Notes under the pieces: generated by a model | Database searches by the model: none | Told to the model about the DNA's origin: nothing | What the model saw: the letters and a program-made list of their open reading frames with translations, nothing else | NCBI GenBank assembly: GCA_903922605.1 | Contig: CAIXUG010000076.1 | Location: 1 to 48,352, forward strand | Length of the DNA: 48,352 nt | Direction of reading: 5' to 3' | DNA from: an uncultured Verrucomicrobiota bacterium | GTDB taxonomy: Bacteria; Verrucomicrobiota; Verrucomicrobiia; Limisphaerales; UBA9464 | Program-made: the position numbers and the translations under genes | Shown: positions 1-8,354 of the stretch, piece after piece | Layout of the letters: every line of letters begins with the position of its first letter | Position numbering within the stretch: position 1 is the stretch's first letter

Positions 1-35
1 CCTCTCCCTCAGGGAGAGGGCCGGGGTGAGGGGGA
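1..35. repeat. Palindromic intergenic repeat at left edge
   Basis: Bases 1-19 form a perfect palindrome with 9-base arms (CCTCTCCCT / AGGGAGAGG) around one C, followed by GGCCGGGGTGAGGGGG. It lies about 100 bases past the ccoG stop, so on the minus strand it could serve as a transcription end or REP-like element. The left end is cut by the window. Bases 36-123 show nothing else. Confidence 0.5.
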
Positions 36-123
36 AGGCAACTTGCGCCTTTCCGCATTCCCAATTCGCCAGGTGGTTTCCGTACGAGCTTTCTTTCATG
101 GCTACCTCATTTCTGAAACCGCT

Positions 124-1584
124 CTAGTGTCCGGGGCCGATGAAGGCGGTCTTCACGGTCTCGATGTGTTTGTCATTGGCGTAAACGCCGATGGAAAGCG
201 GGGTGGTGGCGCTGGGAAGCAGTTTCGGATCGATCTCCACCAGCACGGATGTCTGGGCGAGCTTGTCGCCCGGCACGATGAAGTCCTTGGCGCCGAGCAT
301 GACGACCCTGCCCTCGACGCCTTCCAGCCGAAACTGGATCGGCAGGGCCCCGTGGGTCTTGTTGATGATCTTGACCGTGTAGAGGTTGCTGATGCGGCCC
401 TCGGCGGCCTGTTGGAAGAGCGCGCCGGGCGCCCGCAGGAAGATTGCCTGCACGTCCGCGCGCGTCAGCACGAGGAAGGCGAACAGGGTGACCAGGCCCG
501 TGAGGATGACCGTGTAGAGCTTCATCCGGTTCGTGTAGCGCAGCGGTTGGCCGTGCTCAATGCCGTTGAGCGAGGCGTAGCGGATGAGGCCGCGCGGGCG
601 GCCGATCTTGTCCATCACGCTGTCGCAGGCGTCGATGCAGGCCGTGCAGTTCACGCACTCCATCTGGACGCCATTGCGGATGTCGATGCCGGTCGGGCAC
701 ACGCTCACGCACTGGTGGCAGTCCACGCAGTCGCCCTTGGACTCGGCGAGGCGCAGTTCGAGGCGCTGGTCGCGCTTCCACGGGGCGCGCTTCTCGCCGC
801 GCTTGTGGTCGTAGGCGACGACCATCGTGTTCTCGTCGAGCAAGGCCGACTGGAACCGGCCATAGGGACAGATGAAGGTGCAGGCCTGCTCGCGGAAGCG
901 CGCGAAAATCGCGTAGAACACCAGCGTGAACAGAACCATGAACCCGAGGCCCGCGAGGTGGTTCAGCGGGTTGTCGCGGATGATGTGCAGGAGCTGGTCG
1001 CTGCCGATGATGTAGCTGAGCAGCGTGTTGCCGATGATGAATGACAGCGCGAAGAACACCGCGTGCTTGAACAGCTTCCGCGCCGCCTTCTGAAGCGTCC
1101 ACGGCGCGGCGGCGAGGGCGCGCTGCTGGTGTGCGTCGCCCTCGATGAGGTATTCCAACTTCCGGAAGACCATCTCCATCATGATGGTCTGCGGGCACGT
1201 CCAGCCGCACCACAGCCGGCCAAACGCGGAGGTGAACACCATGATGCCGGCGAAGAACGTCAGCATCGCCACCGCGAAGATGATGCCATCCTCCGGCCAG
1301 AAGATGTGGCCGAGGATGGCGAACCTCCGTTCCACCACGTTGAACATCAGGAGCGGGTTGCCGTTAATGCGCACAAACGGCCCCGTGAACATCGTCCCGA
1401 TGAGCGCCCAGCTCATCCAAGTCCGCCAGCGGTACCACTGGCCGGCGGGCTGCTTCGCGTAGATCCAGCGGCGGCTGCCATCCTTGTCGGCCGTCGCCAG
1501 ATGTTCGCGGAAGTCCCGCCAGTCCACCTCGCGGGAGGCGAGGTGCTGGGTCTCCGGATCGTGCTGTTCGACGGGCGCGCTCAT
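124..1584 (-). CDS. ccoG: Cytochrome c oxidase accessory protein CcoG (FixG)
   Basis: A 486-residue polyferredoxin-type membrane protein of the CcoG/FixG family, which reduces Cu(II) for cbb3 oxidase assembly. Visible are several membrane segments, the family hallmark CGWTCPQTIMMEMVFRKLEY, a CTFICPYGRFQS stretch, and two 4Fe-4S clusters (CVDCHQCVSVCP and CVNCTACIDACD). The C-terminal part is an immunoglobulin-like domain typical of the family. Its ATG overlaps the ccoP stop by four bases (ATGA), so it is the last gene of the ccoI-to-ccoG operon. No ccoH is seen beside it, although ccoG and ccoH are usually neighbours; ccoH could lie left of the window. Confidence 0.95.
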   Translation of the reverse strand: MSAPVEQHDPETQHLASREVDWRDFREHLATADKDGSRRWIYAKQPAGQWYRWRTWMSWALIGTMFTGPFVRINGNPLLMFNVVERRFAILGHIFWPEDGIIFAVAMLTFFAGIMVFTSAFGRLWCGWTCPQTIMMEMVFRKLEYLIEGDAHQQRALAAAPWTLQKAARKLFKHAVFFALSFIIGNTLLSYIIGSDQLLHIIRDNPLNHLAGLGFMVLFTLVFYAIFARFREQACTFICPYGRFQSALLDENTMVVAYDHKRGEKRAPWKRDQRLELRLAESKGDCVDCHQCVSVCPTGIDIRNGVQMECVNCTACIDACDSVMDKIGRPRGLIRYASLNGIEHGQPLRYTNRMKLYTVILTGLVTLFAFLVLTRADVQAIFLRAPGALFQQAAEGRISNLYTVKIINKTHGALPIQFRLEGVEGRVVMLGAKDFIVPGDKLAQTSVLVEIDPKLLPSATTPLSIGVYANDKHIETVKTAFIGPGH

Positions 1585-2171
1585 TCGTAGATGATGGTCG
1601 AGACCGGGGCCTGATCCTCACGCATCTTGGGGTTCGGCGGATGGGTGCCCCGGAGGGTGTAGATGTAGCTGGCCACGCTGTGGATGTCGGAGGGCGTCAG
1701 CACGCCCTTCCAGGTCAGCATGCCCTTTTCGGGCACACCGTTGATGATGGTCTTGAGGTTGTCGCTGAACTTGTCGCCGTGGATCCAGTAGTCGTCGCAC
1801 AGGTTCGGCCCGACCAGTCCGCCGCCATCCGGCCGGTGGCAGGGGGCGCAGTAGGTGCCAAAGATCTGGTGGCCCTTGGCGAGGATGACCTGGTCCTTGG
1901 AGGGCTCCAGCGTGGCGAGGGAGGCCTCGAACTGCGCCTGCGCGGCATCCTTGATGGCGTTGCCGAGGGCCATCTCCTTGTCGTAGGCGGCAACCTGGAG
2001 GTCGCCCTTGCCCAGGACATGGTAGTAACCCATGTAAAACACGGCAAAGAGCGTGCAGAGGTTGAAGAGCCACACCCACCAGCGGGGCAGGTTGTTGTCG
2101 AGTTCCTGGATGCCGTCGTACTCGTGGTCGAGCAGCAGCGGGTCTTTCTTCGGGTCTTTCGGGTCATTCAT
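1581..2171 (-). CDS. ccoP: cbb3 oxidase subunit III CcoP, single-heme form
   Basis: A 196-residue CcoP. The N-terminal part (LLDHEYDGIQELDNNLPRWW then one membrane helix) is the conserved CcoP_N domain that packs on CcoN. It is followed by one cytochrome c domain with CAPCH and a likely axial Met in GVPEKGMLTWK. Textbook CcoP carries two heme c domains and is about 300 residues long, so this is a short monoheme form. The ATG at 2171 is chosen over one 33 bases upstream because a good AGGAG lies about eight bases before it. It overlaps ccoQ at its start and ccoG at its end. Confidence 0.92.
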   Translation of the reverse strand: MNDPKDPKKDPLLLDHEYDGIQELDNNLPRWWVWLFNLCTLFAVFYMGYYHVLGKGDLQVAAYDKEMALGNAIKDAAQAQFEASLATLEPSKDQVILAKGHQIFGTYCAPCHRPDGGGLVGPNLCDDYWIHGDKFSDNLKTIINGVPEKGMLTWKGVLTPSDIHSVASYIYTLRGTHPPNPKMREDQAPVSTIIYE

Positions 2172-2361
2172 GGCGGGAATCTCCTTCCTGGGCGGGCGTT
2201 TCATCGTCGGCGAGCGGCAGGATCTCCATGGTGTTCATGAGGGACTTCCGCTGGGCGAAGGTCCAGATGAGGGCACCGGTGAAGAAGGCGAAGAAGATGC
2301 AGATCGAGATGACGCCGTAGAGGCCGACGCCACCCAGATCGCTGAGCACGTTTTTGATCAT
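2164..2361 (-). CDS. ccoQ: cbb3 oxidase small subunit CcoQ
   Basis: A 65-residue protein with one membrane helix (about residues 10-36) followed by FAQRKSLMNTMEILPLADDE. The position between ccoNO and ccoP and the size match CcoQ, which stabilises CcoP in the oxidase. The start is the ATG at 2361, seven bases after the ccoNO stop; the stop lies inside the start region of ccoP (overlap 2164-2171). Similarity in this small family is weak, so the name rests mostly on position. Confidence 0.8.
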   Translation of the reverse strand: MIKNVLSDLGGVGLYGVISICIFFAFFTGALIWTFAQRKSLMNTMEILPLADDETPAQEGDSRHE

Positions 2362-2368
2362 GGTCGGT

Positions 2369-4549
2369 TCAGGGTTTGGGGCTGGGGTTGGAGGGGAGTG
2401 CCGGGACCGCCACGGGGGCGGCGACCGCCGCCTTCGGCGCGGACTTGATGTCGGTGCCGAGGCGCTGCAGGTAGGCGATGAGGCCGATGATCTCGGAATC
2501 GGGCGGGGCGTTGCTGACCGAGCCGATGCGGAGGTTCGCGACCACCTTGGCCGCCTGGGCGGCGAGGTCGGCCTGCGCGGGACCGTTCTCAAAACCGGCC
2601 GGATAGGGCACGCCGACCTTGCGGAGCGCGGAGAGCCGGGCCGGCAGGTCGTTGGTCGCCAGGGTCTGGGTCAGCAGCCAGGGATACGCCGGCATGATGG
2701 AGCCGGGGGAGGTGGAGCGCGGGTTCTCCAGGTGCTTGAAATGCCAGGCGTCGGGATACTTGCCACCCACGCGGTGCAGGTCGGGCCCGGTGCGTTTGGA
2801 ACCCCAGAGGAAGGGGTGGTCGAAGACGAACTCACCGGCCTTGGAATATTCGCCGTAGCGCTCGGTCTCGGAGCGGAGCGGCCGGATCATCTGCGAGTGG
2901 CAGCCCACGCACCCCTCGCGGATGTAGAGGTCGCGCCCGAGCACCTCCAGGGGTGTGTAGGGCTTCACGCTGGAGATGGTCGGGACGTTGTTCTTGATGA
3001 GGAACATCGGGACCATCTCGACCACACCGCCGATGGCGATCGCCACCACGGCGAGCACAGTGAGGAGGATCGGCTTGGATTCGAGCCAGCGGTGGCCCTT
3101 TTCCTTCGGGGCGCCGGCGTCATCGGAGATCGCGGCGGCCTGGGCTTCCGTATCGGGCTCGAACGAGCCGCCCTTGGCGGTGCGGTACAGGTTGTAGGCG
3201 CACATGATCGTGCCAAGGATGTAGAGCGAGCCGCCGATGGCGCGCAGGCGATAGAGCGGGACGATCTGGAGCACCGTCTCGAGGAAGTTCGGGTATTGGA
3301 GGAAGCCGTCCTTGGTGAACTGCTTCCACATCAGGCCCTGGGTCAGGCCGGAGCAGTACATCGGGATCACGTAGAACATGATGCCCAGCAGCCCGAGCCA
3401 GAAGTGCCAGTTGGCGAGCTTCACCGAGTACAGCTGCGTACGGTACAGGCGCGGGAAGAGGTAGTAAAGCACCGAGAACGTCAGGAAGCCGTTCCAGCCG
3501 AGCGCACCCGTATGGACGTGCGCGATGGTCCAGTCGGTGTAGTGCGAGAGCGAGTTCACCGACTTGATCGCGAGCATCGGGCCCTCGAGCGTGGCCATGC
3601 CGTAGGCCGTGACCGCCACCACCATGAACTTGAGCACGGGGTCCTGGCGGACCTTGTCCCAGGCGCCGCGCAGGGTGAGCAGGCCGTTCAGCATGCCGCC
3701 CCAGGAGGGCGCGATGAGCATGAGGCTGAACACCATGCCGAGCGACTGCGCCCAGTCAGGCAGGGCGGTGTAGAGCAGATGGTGCGGCCCGGCCCAGATG
3801 TAGATGAAGATCAGCGCCCAGAAGTGGATGATCGAGAGCCGGTAGCTGAACACCGGGCGGTTCGCGGCCTTGGGCAGGAAGTAGTACATCATGCCCAGGT
3901 AGGGCGTGGTGAGGAAGAACGCGACGGCGTTATGCCCGTACCACCACTGCACCAGCGCGTCCTGCACGCCGGCATACATGGAGTAGCTCTTGAACGGCCC
4001 GGCGGGCATCTCCATCGAGTTCACGATGTGCAGCACCGCGACGGTGAGCGCCGTGGCGATGTAGAACCAGATGGCGACGTACAGGTGCTTCTCCCGGCGG
4101 CGGATGATCGTGCCGAGCAGGTTCACCGTGAACGCCACCCAGATGAGCGCGATGGCAATGTCAATCGGCCACTCCAGCTCCGCATACTCCTTGCTGGTGG
4201 TGAGGCCGAGCGGAAGCGTGATGGCCGCCGAGACGATGATCGCGTTCCACCCCCAGAAATTGATCCAGCTCAGCCTGTCGCTGAACATGCGCGCCTTGCA
4301 CAGCCGCTGCAGCGAATAGTAGATGCCCATGAACATGCCGTTGCCCACAAACGCGAAGATCACGGCGTTGGTGTGCAGCGGCCGCAGCCGTCCGAAGGAC
4401 ACGAACTGCAGGTTCAGGTTGGCGGCGGGCCAGAACAGCTGGACGGCGGCGAGCAGGCCGGCGCACATGCCGACCAGGCCCCAGATGATCGTGGCGATGG
4501 CAAAGGCCCGCACGATCCGGTTGTCGTATTTGAATGTTTCTATCTTCAT
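2369..4549 (-). CDS. ccoNO: cbb3 oxidase fused subunits I and II (CcoN-CcoO)
   Basis: A 726-residue fusion. Residues 1-460 are CcoN, the catalytic heme-copper subunit, with the complete ligand set: H59 and H346 for the low-spin heme, H206 and H256/H257 for CuB, H344 for the high-spin heme, and active-site Y260 in GPHHLLY. A linker and one helix lead to CcoO (about 525-726) with heme motif CVGCH (547-551) and axial Met in PGSIMPAYPW (M619). It reduces O2 to water with high affinity while pumping protons. N-O fusions are known in several phyla including Bacteroidota. It sits two bases after ccoS and just before ccoQ. Confidence 0.95.
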   Translation of the reverse strand: MKIETFKYDNRIVRAFAIATIIWGLVGMCAGLLAAVQLFWPAANLNLQFVSFGRLRPLHTNAVIFAFVGNGMFMGIYYSLQRLCKARMFSDRLSWINFWGWNAIIVSAAITLPLGLTTSKEYAELEWPIDIAIALIWVAFTVNLLGTIIRRREKHLYVAIWFYIATALTVAVLHIVNSMEMPAGPFKSYSMYAGVQDALVQWWYGHNAVAFFLTTPYLGMMYYFLPKAANRPVFSYRLSIIHFWALIFIYIWAGPHHLLYTALPDWAQSLGMVFSLMLIAPSWGGMLNGLLTLRGAWDKVRQDPVLKFMVVAVTAYGMATLEGPMLAIKSVNSLSHYTDWTIAHVHTGALGWNGFLTFSVLYYLFPRLYRTQLYSVKLANWHFWLGLLGIMFYVIPMYCSGLTQGLMWKQFTKDGFLQYPNFLETVLQIVPLYRLRAIGGSLYILGTIMCAYNLYRTAKGGSFEPDTEAQAAAISDDAGAPKEKGHRWLESKPILLTVLAVVAIAIGGVVEMVPMFLIKNNVPTISSVKPYTPLEVLGRDLYIREGCVGCHSQMIRPLRSETERYGEYSKAGEFVFDHPFLWGSKRTGPDLHRVGGKYPDAWHFKHLENPRSTSPGSIMPAYPWLLTQTLATNDLPARLSALRKVGVPYPAGFENGPAQADLAAQAAKVVANLRIGSVSNAPPDSEIIGLIAYLQRLGTDIKSAPKAAVAAPVAVPALPSNPSPKP

Positions 4550-4551
4550 CT

Positions 4552-4740
4552 TCAGTTCTCTTGGTTGGTCACGGGAAAGGGAGTTTTGGTGGCCGGGGCG
4601 GAGTCGTCCTCGGCCAGGATGCGCAGCGGCGGTGTGCCGGTATCCTCGAACTGGCCCGCCCGCACGGCCCAGATGAAGCCGCCCAGGAAGAGCGCCGCGA
4701 CGACGAGGCTCGCTAGCATGAGGAAAAGGATGATATTCAT
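4552..4740 (-). CDS. ccoS: cbb3 oxidase maturation protein CcoS
   Basis: A 62-residue protein with an N-terminal membrane helix, then the CcoS signature FIWAVRAGQFEDTGTPPLRIL. CcoS is needed to insert heme and copper into the cbb3 oxidase. The start at 4740 gives a four-base ATGA overlap with the ccoI stop, and the stop lies two bases before the ccoNO start, so all are translated from one message. Confidence 0.92.
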   Translation of the reverse strand: MNIILFLMLASLVVAALFLGGFIWAVRAGQFEDTGTPPLRILAEDDSAPATKTPFPVTNQEN

Positions 4741-7250
4741 GGTGTGGCGGGTTCGGGGTTGGGGACCGCGGCCGTCAGGCCGGTCCGGTGGGCCGCCCAG
4801 CGGGTTGCACCGCACGCAAACAGCACGACCGAGACGGAGCTGAGCGGCATCAGCACCGCGCAGACGATGGGCGACAGCAGGCCGGTGGCGGCGATGCCGA
4901 TGCCCACGAGATTGTAGAGGCCGGAGAGGATGAAACCGGCGCGGATGATCCGCACCGCGAGGCGGGAAAATTCCAGCATCCGCGCGAGCTGCGGCAACTG
5001 GGCCGCATCGAGGATGACATCGCTCGCCGGCGAAAAGGCTCCCACCTGCTCGACCACGGCCACACCCACGTCGCTCTGCTTCAGCGCGCCGGCATCGTTC
5101 AGGCCATCACCCACCATCATCACCTTGCGACCGGCCTGCTGGAGGTCGCGGACGAAGCCGAGCTTGTCGAGCGGGCTCTGGTTGAACCGCAGCGTCGCGC
5201 GCTCGCCGAACAGCGTGCGGAAGCGCGCTTCTTCGCGGGCGTTGTCGCCGCTGAGCAGGGCGAGCTGGTAGCGGTCGCCGAGGTGGCGCACGAGTGCCTC
5301 CACCTCGGGGCGGAGCGGGCTGGTGAGCTGGAAGGAGCCCCGGAAACAGCCATCGAAGGCCACGCCCACCGAGTTGGCGGTCGGAACCACACCCGTTGGA
5401 ATCTTCACGTCACAACGCGCCAGCCAGGCCAGCGAACCCAGCCGGACCTGGCGCCCGTCGGCCACACCGGTGAGGCCGCAGCCGTGGGTTTCGCAGAAGG
5501 CGGTCACCATTGAGGTCGTTGCCCCGGTGGCCAGCGCCTGCACCAGCCGCCGCGAGTGCGGATGCACCGAATGCCGGGCAATCGCGAGCACCAGTTCCTT
5601 ATCCGCCGCGTCCAGCGGGACTCCGGTGAAGCTCACGCCTCTGGCGTCGTGGCCGGTGAGCGTGCCCGTCTTATCCAGCACGATGGTGTCCACCTCGGCC
5701 AGGCGTTCGAGCACGAGCGCGTGCTTGAGGAAGATGTGGGCGCGTCCGAAGACCCGCTGGGCCGTGCCCAGCGTGAGCGGGGCCGCCAGCGCCAGCGCGC
5801 AGGGGCAGGCGACGATGAGCACGGAAACGAACGCCTTCACGGCGATGGCCGGGTTCACCACCAGCCAGATCGCCCCCGCCGCCAGCGCCACACTCAGCAC
5901 CACCCAGGTGAAACGGCGACTGTAGCGGTTGGTGATGGTGTCAAGCGAGGCCCCGCTGTCCTTACGGAAGATCTCGTTGCTCCAGAGCGAGGTCAGGTAG
6001 CTCTGCGAGACGGGCTTCACCGTGACGACCTCGACCAGGCCGCCGGTCTGCCGGCCGCCGGCGTAGAGGTGCGTGCCCGGTTCGCAGGTGACAGGCTCCG
6101 ATTCGCCGGTGACGAAGCTGTAGTCGAGGCACGCGGTGCCCGCGACCAGCGTCGCGTCGGCGGGCAGCAGTTCGCCGCCCCGCAGGATGAGACGGTCGCC
6201 GACTTCCAGGCGCGAGATGGCGACCGTCTCCTCGCCGTCCGTCGTCCGACGAACCACGGAAAGCGGGAAGAAGCCCTTGTAATCGCGGTCAAACGCGAGG
6301 CGCTGGTGGGTCTTCTGCTGGAAGAGCCGTCCGCACAGCAGGAAGAAGATCAGCCCGGTCAGCGAATCGAGGTAGCCCTCGCCGTGCCGCCAGAGGATGT
6401 CGTAAACGCTCTGGCCATAGATGGCCGCGAGGCCGAGCGCGATCGGGATGTCCAGCGTCACCACGCGCTGCCCCAGGCTCAGCCAGGCGGTGCGCCAGTA
6501 ATCCGCGGCGCTGTATCCCAGCGAGGGCAGCGCCATCGCGAGGCTCAGCCAGCCGAAGACCGTGCGGAACATCGGACCGCTGAAGCTGTCCAGGCCGAGA
6601 TAGCCCGGGATGGCGAGCAGCATGATGTTGCCAAAGCAGAAGCCGGCGATTCCCAGCTGCAGTTGCTGCCGCTTCAGCGGCGAGGCGGCTTGGGGCCGGT
6701 CCAGTTCGCCGAACGAGAGCGCGGGCTCGTAGCCGATGGAGGTGAGCAGCGCGACCAGTTCGCTCAGTTTGATCTCGGCGGGGGCAAACGTGATGGCGGC
6801 TTCCCGCCGGCCGAAATCCACGGTCGAGCGGCCGATGCCCGGGTGCAGCCGGAAGAGATTTTCCAGCAGCCACACGCACGCGACGCAGTGGATCTGCGGC
6901 AGGTGCAGCGTGATCCTCGCCTGCCTTTCATTGGCAAAATCGAGCAGTTTCGCCTGCAACGCCGCATCATCCAGATAGCCCCAGCGCTTGTGACCGGCCC
7001 GGCCTCCAATGGTTTTTCCGGGGGTCTCACCGAGCTGATAATACTGGGCCAGGCCATTCTCCGTTAACAGGGCGTGAACGGTCTGGCAGCCCAGGCAGCA
7101 GAACGAATGGTCATGCGCGGCAAAGGCCTCGCGGGCGCACGGCTGGCCGCAGTGAAAACAGCGCGCATCTGCCACCGGGAGAATGTCCCTTCGGGCCTCC
7201 AGGTCGGTGCGGACACCGACAGGATCAAGTTGATTGATGCGTACCGTCAT
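4737..7250 (-). CDS. ccoI: Copper-exporting P-type ATPase for cbb3 assembly (CcoI/FixI)
   Basis: An 837-residue P1B-type ATPase and the first gene of the cbb3 operon. In order: an N-terminal Cys-rich metal-binding module (CFHCGQPC ... CCLGC, about residues 31-57), an HMA domain with CVAC near residue 123, membrane segments, the TGES actuator motif, the CPC copper site in VACPCALALA (about 480), phosphorylation motif DKTGT (about 525) and hinge motif GDGLNDAGAL (about 715). The architecture with the extra N-terminal Cys module is that of CcoI/FixI, which delivers Cu to CuB. Its start faces the actA operon across a 468-base gap. Confidence 0.93.
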   Translation of the reverse strand: MTVRINQLDPVGVRTDLEARRDILPVADARCFHCGQPCAREAFAAHDHSFCCLGCQTVHALLTENGLAQYYQLGETPGKTIGGRAGHKRWGYLDDAALQAKLLDFANERQARITLHLPQIHCVACVWLLENLFRLHPGIGRSTVDFGRREAAITFAPAEIKLSELVALLTSIGYEPALSFGELDRPQAASPLKRQQLQLGIAGFCFGNIMLLAIPGYLGLDSFSGPMFRTVFGWLSLAMALPSLGYSAADYWRTAWLSLGQRVVTLDIPIALGLAAIYGQSVYDILWRHGEGYLDSLTGLIFFLLCGRLFQQKTHQRLAFDRDYKGFFPLSVVRRTTDGEETVAISRLEVGDRLILRGGELLPADATLVAGTACLDYSFVTGESEPVTCEPGTHLYAGGRQTGGLVEVVTVKPVSQSYLTSLWSNEIFRKDSGASLDTITNRYSRRFTWVVLSVALAAGAIWLVVNPAIAVKAFVSVLIVACPCALALAAPLTLGTAQRVFGRAHIFLKHALVLERLAEVDTIVLDKTGTLTGHDARGVSFTGVPLDAADKELVLAIARHSVHPHSRRLVQALATGATTSMVTAFCETHGCGLTGVADGRQVRLGSLAWLARCDVKIPTGVVPTANSVGVAFDGCFRGSFQLTSPLRPEVEALVRHLGDRYQLALLSGDNAREEARFRTLFGERATLRFNQSPLDKLGFVRDLQQAGRKVMMVGDGLNDAGALKQSDVGVAVVEQVGAFSPASDVILDAAQLPQLARMLEFSRLAVRIIRAGFILSGLYNLVGIGIAATGLLSPIVCAVLMPLSSVSVVLFACGATRWAAHRTGLTAAVPNPEPATP

Positions 7251-7718
7251 TGCGGCACGACGATTAGTGAGTCAGCGCCCTGTCGCTAACCACGCCTTGC
7301 ACAGGAATAGGCCAATCCTGTCATTAGTTCGGGCCATGGTTTAAAAATTTCTGGCTAACACAGTCAGTTTTTTGAACCTTTTATGCGGGTTTTTGCCCTC
7401 TTGACTGTCGTTTGATTGCCCTTTGCTAATGAACACTTGCGCTCCCCCACTCGCTTGTGATTTTTTTCACGAGTGTTCGGCGCGTTGGTGTCCGGCAGCC
7501 TTCCGAAAGGTGCCGTCGGCCGCTAATCTCCGGAATTAGCCGCGAAAAAATAATTTTCCCGGCCAAAAAACGGATTGCGGGTCCCGCCTGGGCGGGTCAC
7601 AAAGCCGCTGCCTGAACAAGCGAAGCTAATTTTTAGGGTCTGAGTGGATTAGAGTAACGAACAAGCCGGTGGGTGCGGATGTGCCGCGTCCCGCTGGCTG
7701 GATGACAAGAACCGAGCG
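7251..7718. promoter_or_regulatory. Divergent control region between cbb3 and complex III operons
   Basis: A 468-base gene-free stretch, AT-richer than its surroundings, from which both respiratory operons are read outwards. It holds an ACAGGA/TCCTGT inverted repeat (7301-7321), a CRP/FNR-family-like palindrome (7456-7471), a GC-rich inverted repeat CCCGCC-TG-GGCGGG (7583-7596), and a possible plus-strand promoter TTGACT (7401-7406) with GCTAAT (7425-7430) at 18-base spacing. No gene is visible inside. Joint regulation of the two operons from here is inferred from the layout. Confidence 0.6.
7449..7475. promoter_or_regulatory. CRP/FNR-like palindrome
   Basis: Half-sites TGTGA (7456-7460) and TCACG (7467-7471) are separated by six T residues, matching the TGTGA-N6-TCACA pattern of CRP-family operators at 9 of 10 positions. 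It is nested in a second perfect inverted repeat CACTCG (7449-7454) / CGAGTG (7470-7475). It lies between ccoI and actA, a sensible place for a redox or energy regulator. The regulator is not identified. Confidence 0.4.
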
Positions 7719-8354
7719 ATGTCCTTCCTTTTCCCAAAGTGGGTGAACACGCTGCCGCTGAAGGTGGCGGTGGGTGCCGTGCTGGTCGCAACTGCGGCCA
7801 CTGCGGGCATCACCTATTACATGACGCCAAAGTGGACGCGCGTGGGCTACACGCCCAAGCAGCCGATCGCGTTTTCGCACAAGATCCACAATGAGCAGCT
7901 CGGCATCGACTGCCGTTACTGCCACTCGGCGGTGGAACGGTCCTGGTTCTCGAACATCCCGGCCAGCTCGACCTGCATGAACTGCCACAGCCTCGTCCTG
8001 AAGGACGACCCGAAGCTGGAGCTCGTGCGTAACTCCTACAAGACCGGCCAGCCCATTCCTTGGGTGCAGGTCCACAAGGTGCCGGACTACGTCTATTTCA
8101 ACCACTCGGTCCATGTGAACCGCGGCATCAGTTGCGTCCACTGCCACGGCCAGATCAACCACATGGACGAGGTGCAGCACGCCAAGCCGCTGTCCATGGG
8201 CTTCTGCCTGGATTGCCACCGCGCCCCCGAGGAAAAGATTCGCCCCGTCGAGCTGGTCACCCAGCTCGATTGGAAAGGCGTCGTGGACGGCAAAAAGCTG
8301 GTGCATGACTGGAACGTGAAGCCCGGCCAGAGCTGCTCGACCTGCCACCGATGA
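7719..8354 (+). CDS. actA: Alternative complex III pentaheme cytochrome c ActA
   Basis: A 211-residue protein with one N-terminal membrane helix (about 10-33) and five CXXCH heme sites in order: CRYCH, CMNCH, CVHCH, CLDCH and CSTCH. Five hemes plus an N-terminal anchor, directly followed by actB, is the ActA signature. It takes electrons from the quinol site through the ActB iron-sulfur clusters towards the monoheme cytochrome. The last codons overlap the actB start (ATGA). No strong Shine-Dalgarno is seen. Confidence 0.94.
   Translation: MSFLFPKWVNTLPLKVAVGAVLVATAATAGITYYMTPKWTRVGYTPKQPIAFSHKIHNEQLGIDCRYCHSAVERSWFSNIPASSTCMNCHSLVLKDDPKLELVRNSYKTGQPIPWVQVHKVPDYVYFNHSVHVNRGISCVHCHGQINHMDEVQHAKPLSMGFCLDCHRAPEEKIRPVELVTQLDWKGVVDGKKLVHDWNVKPGQSCSTCHR

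Noticed and set aside
2354-4843. A long open frame antisense to ccoNO
   Set aside because: It mirrors the real gene, has Arg/Gly/His/Glu-rich low-information translation and no motif; GC-rich third positions open the opposite strand.
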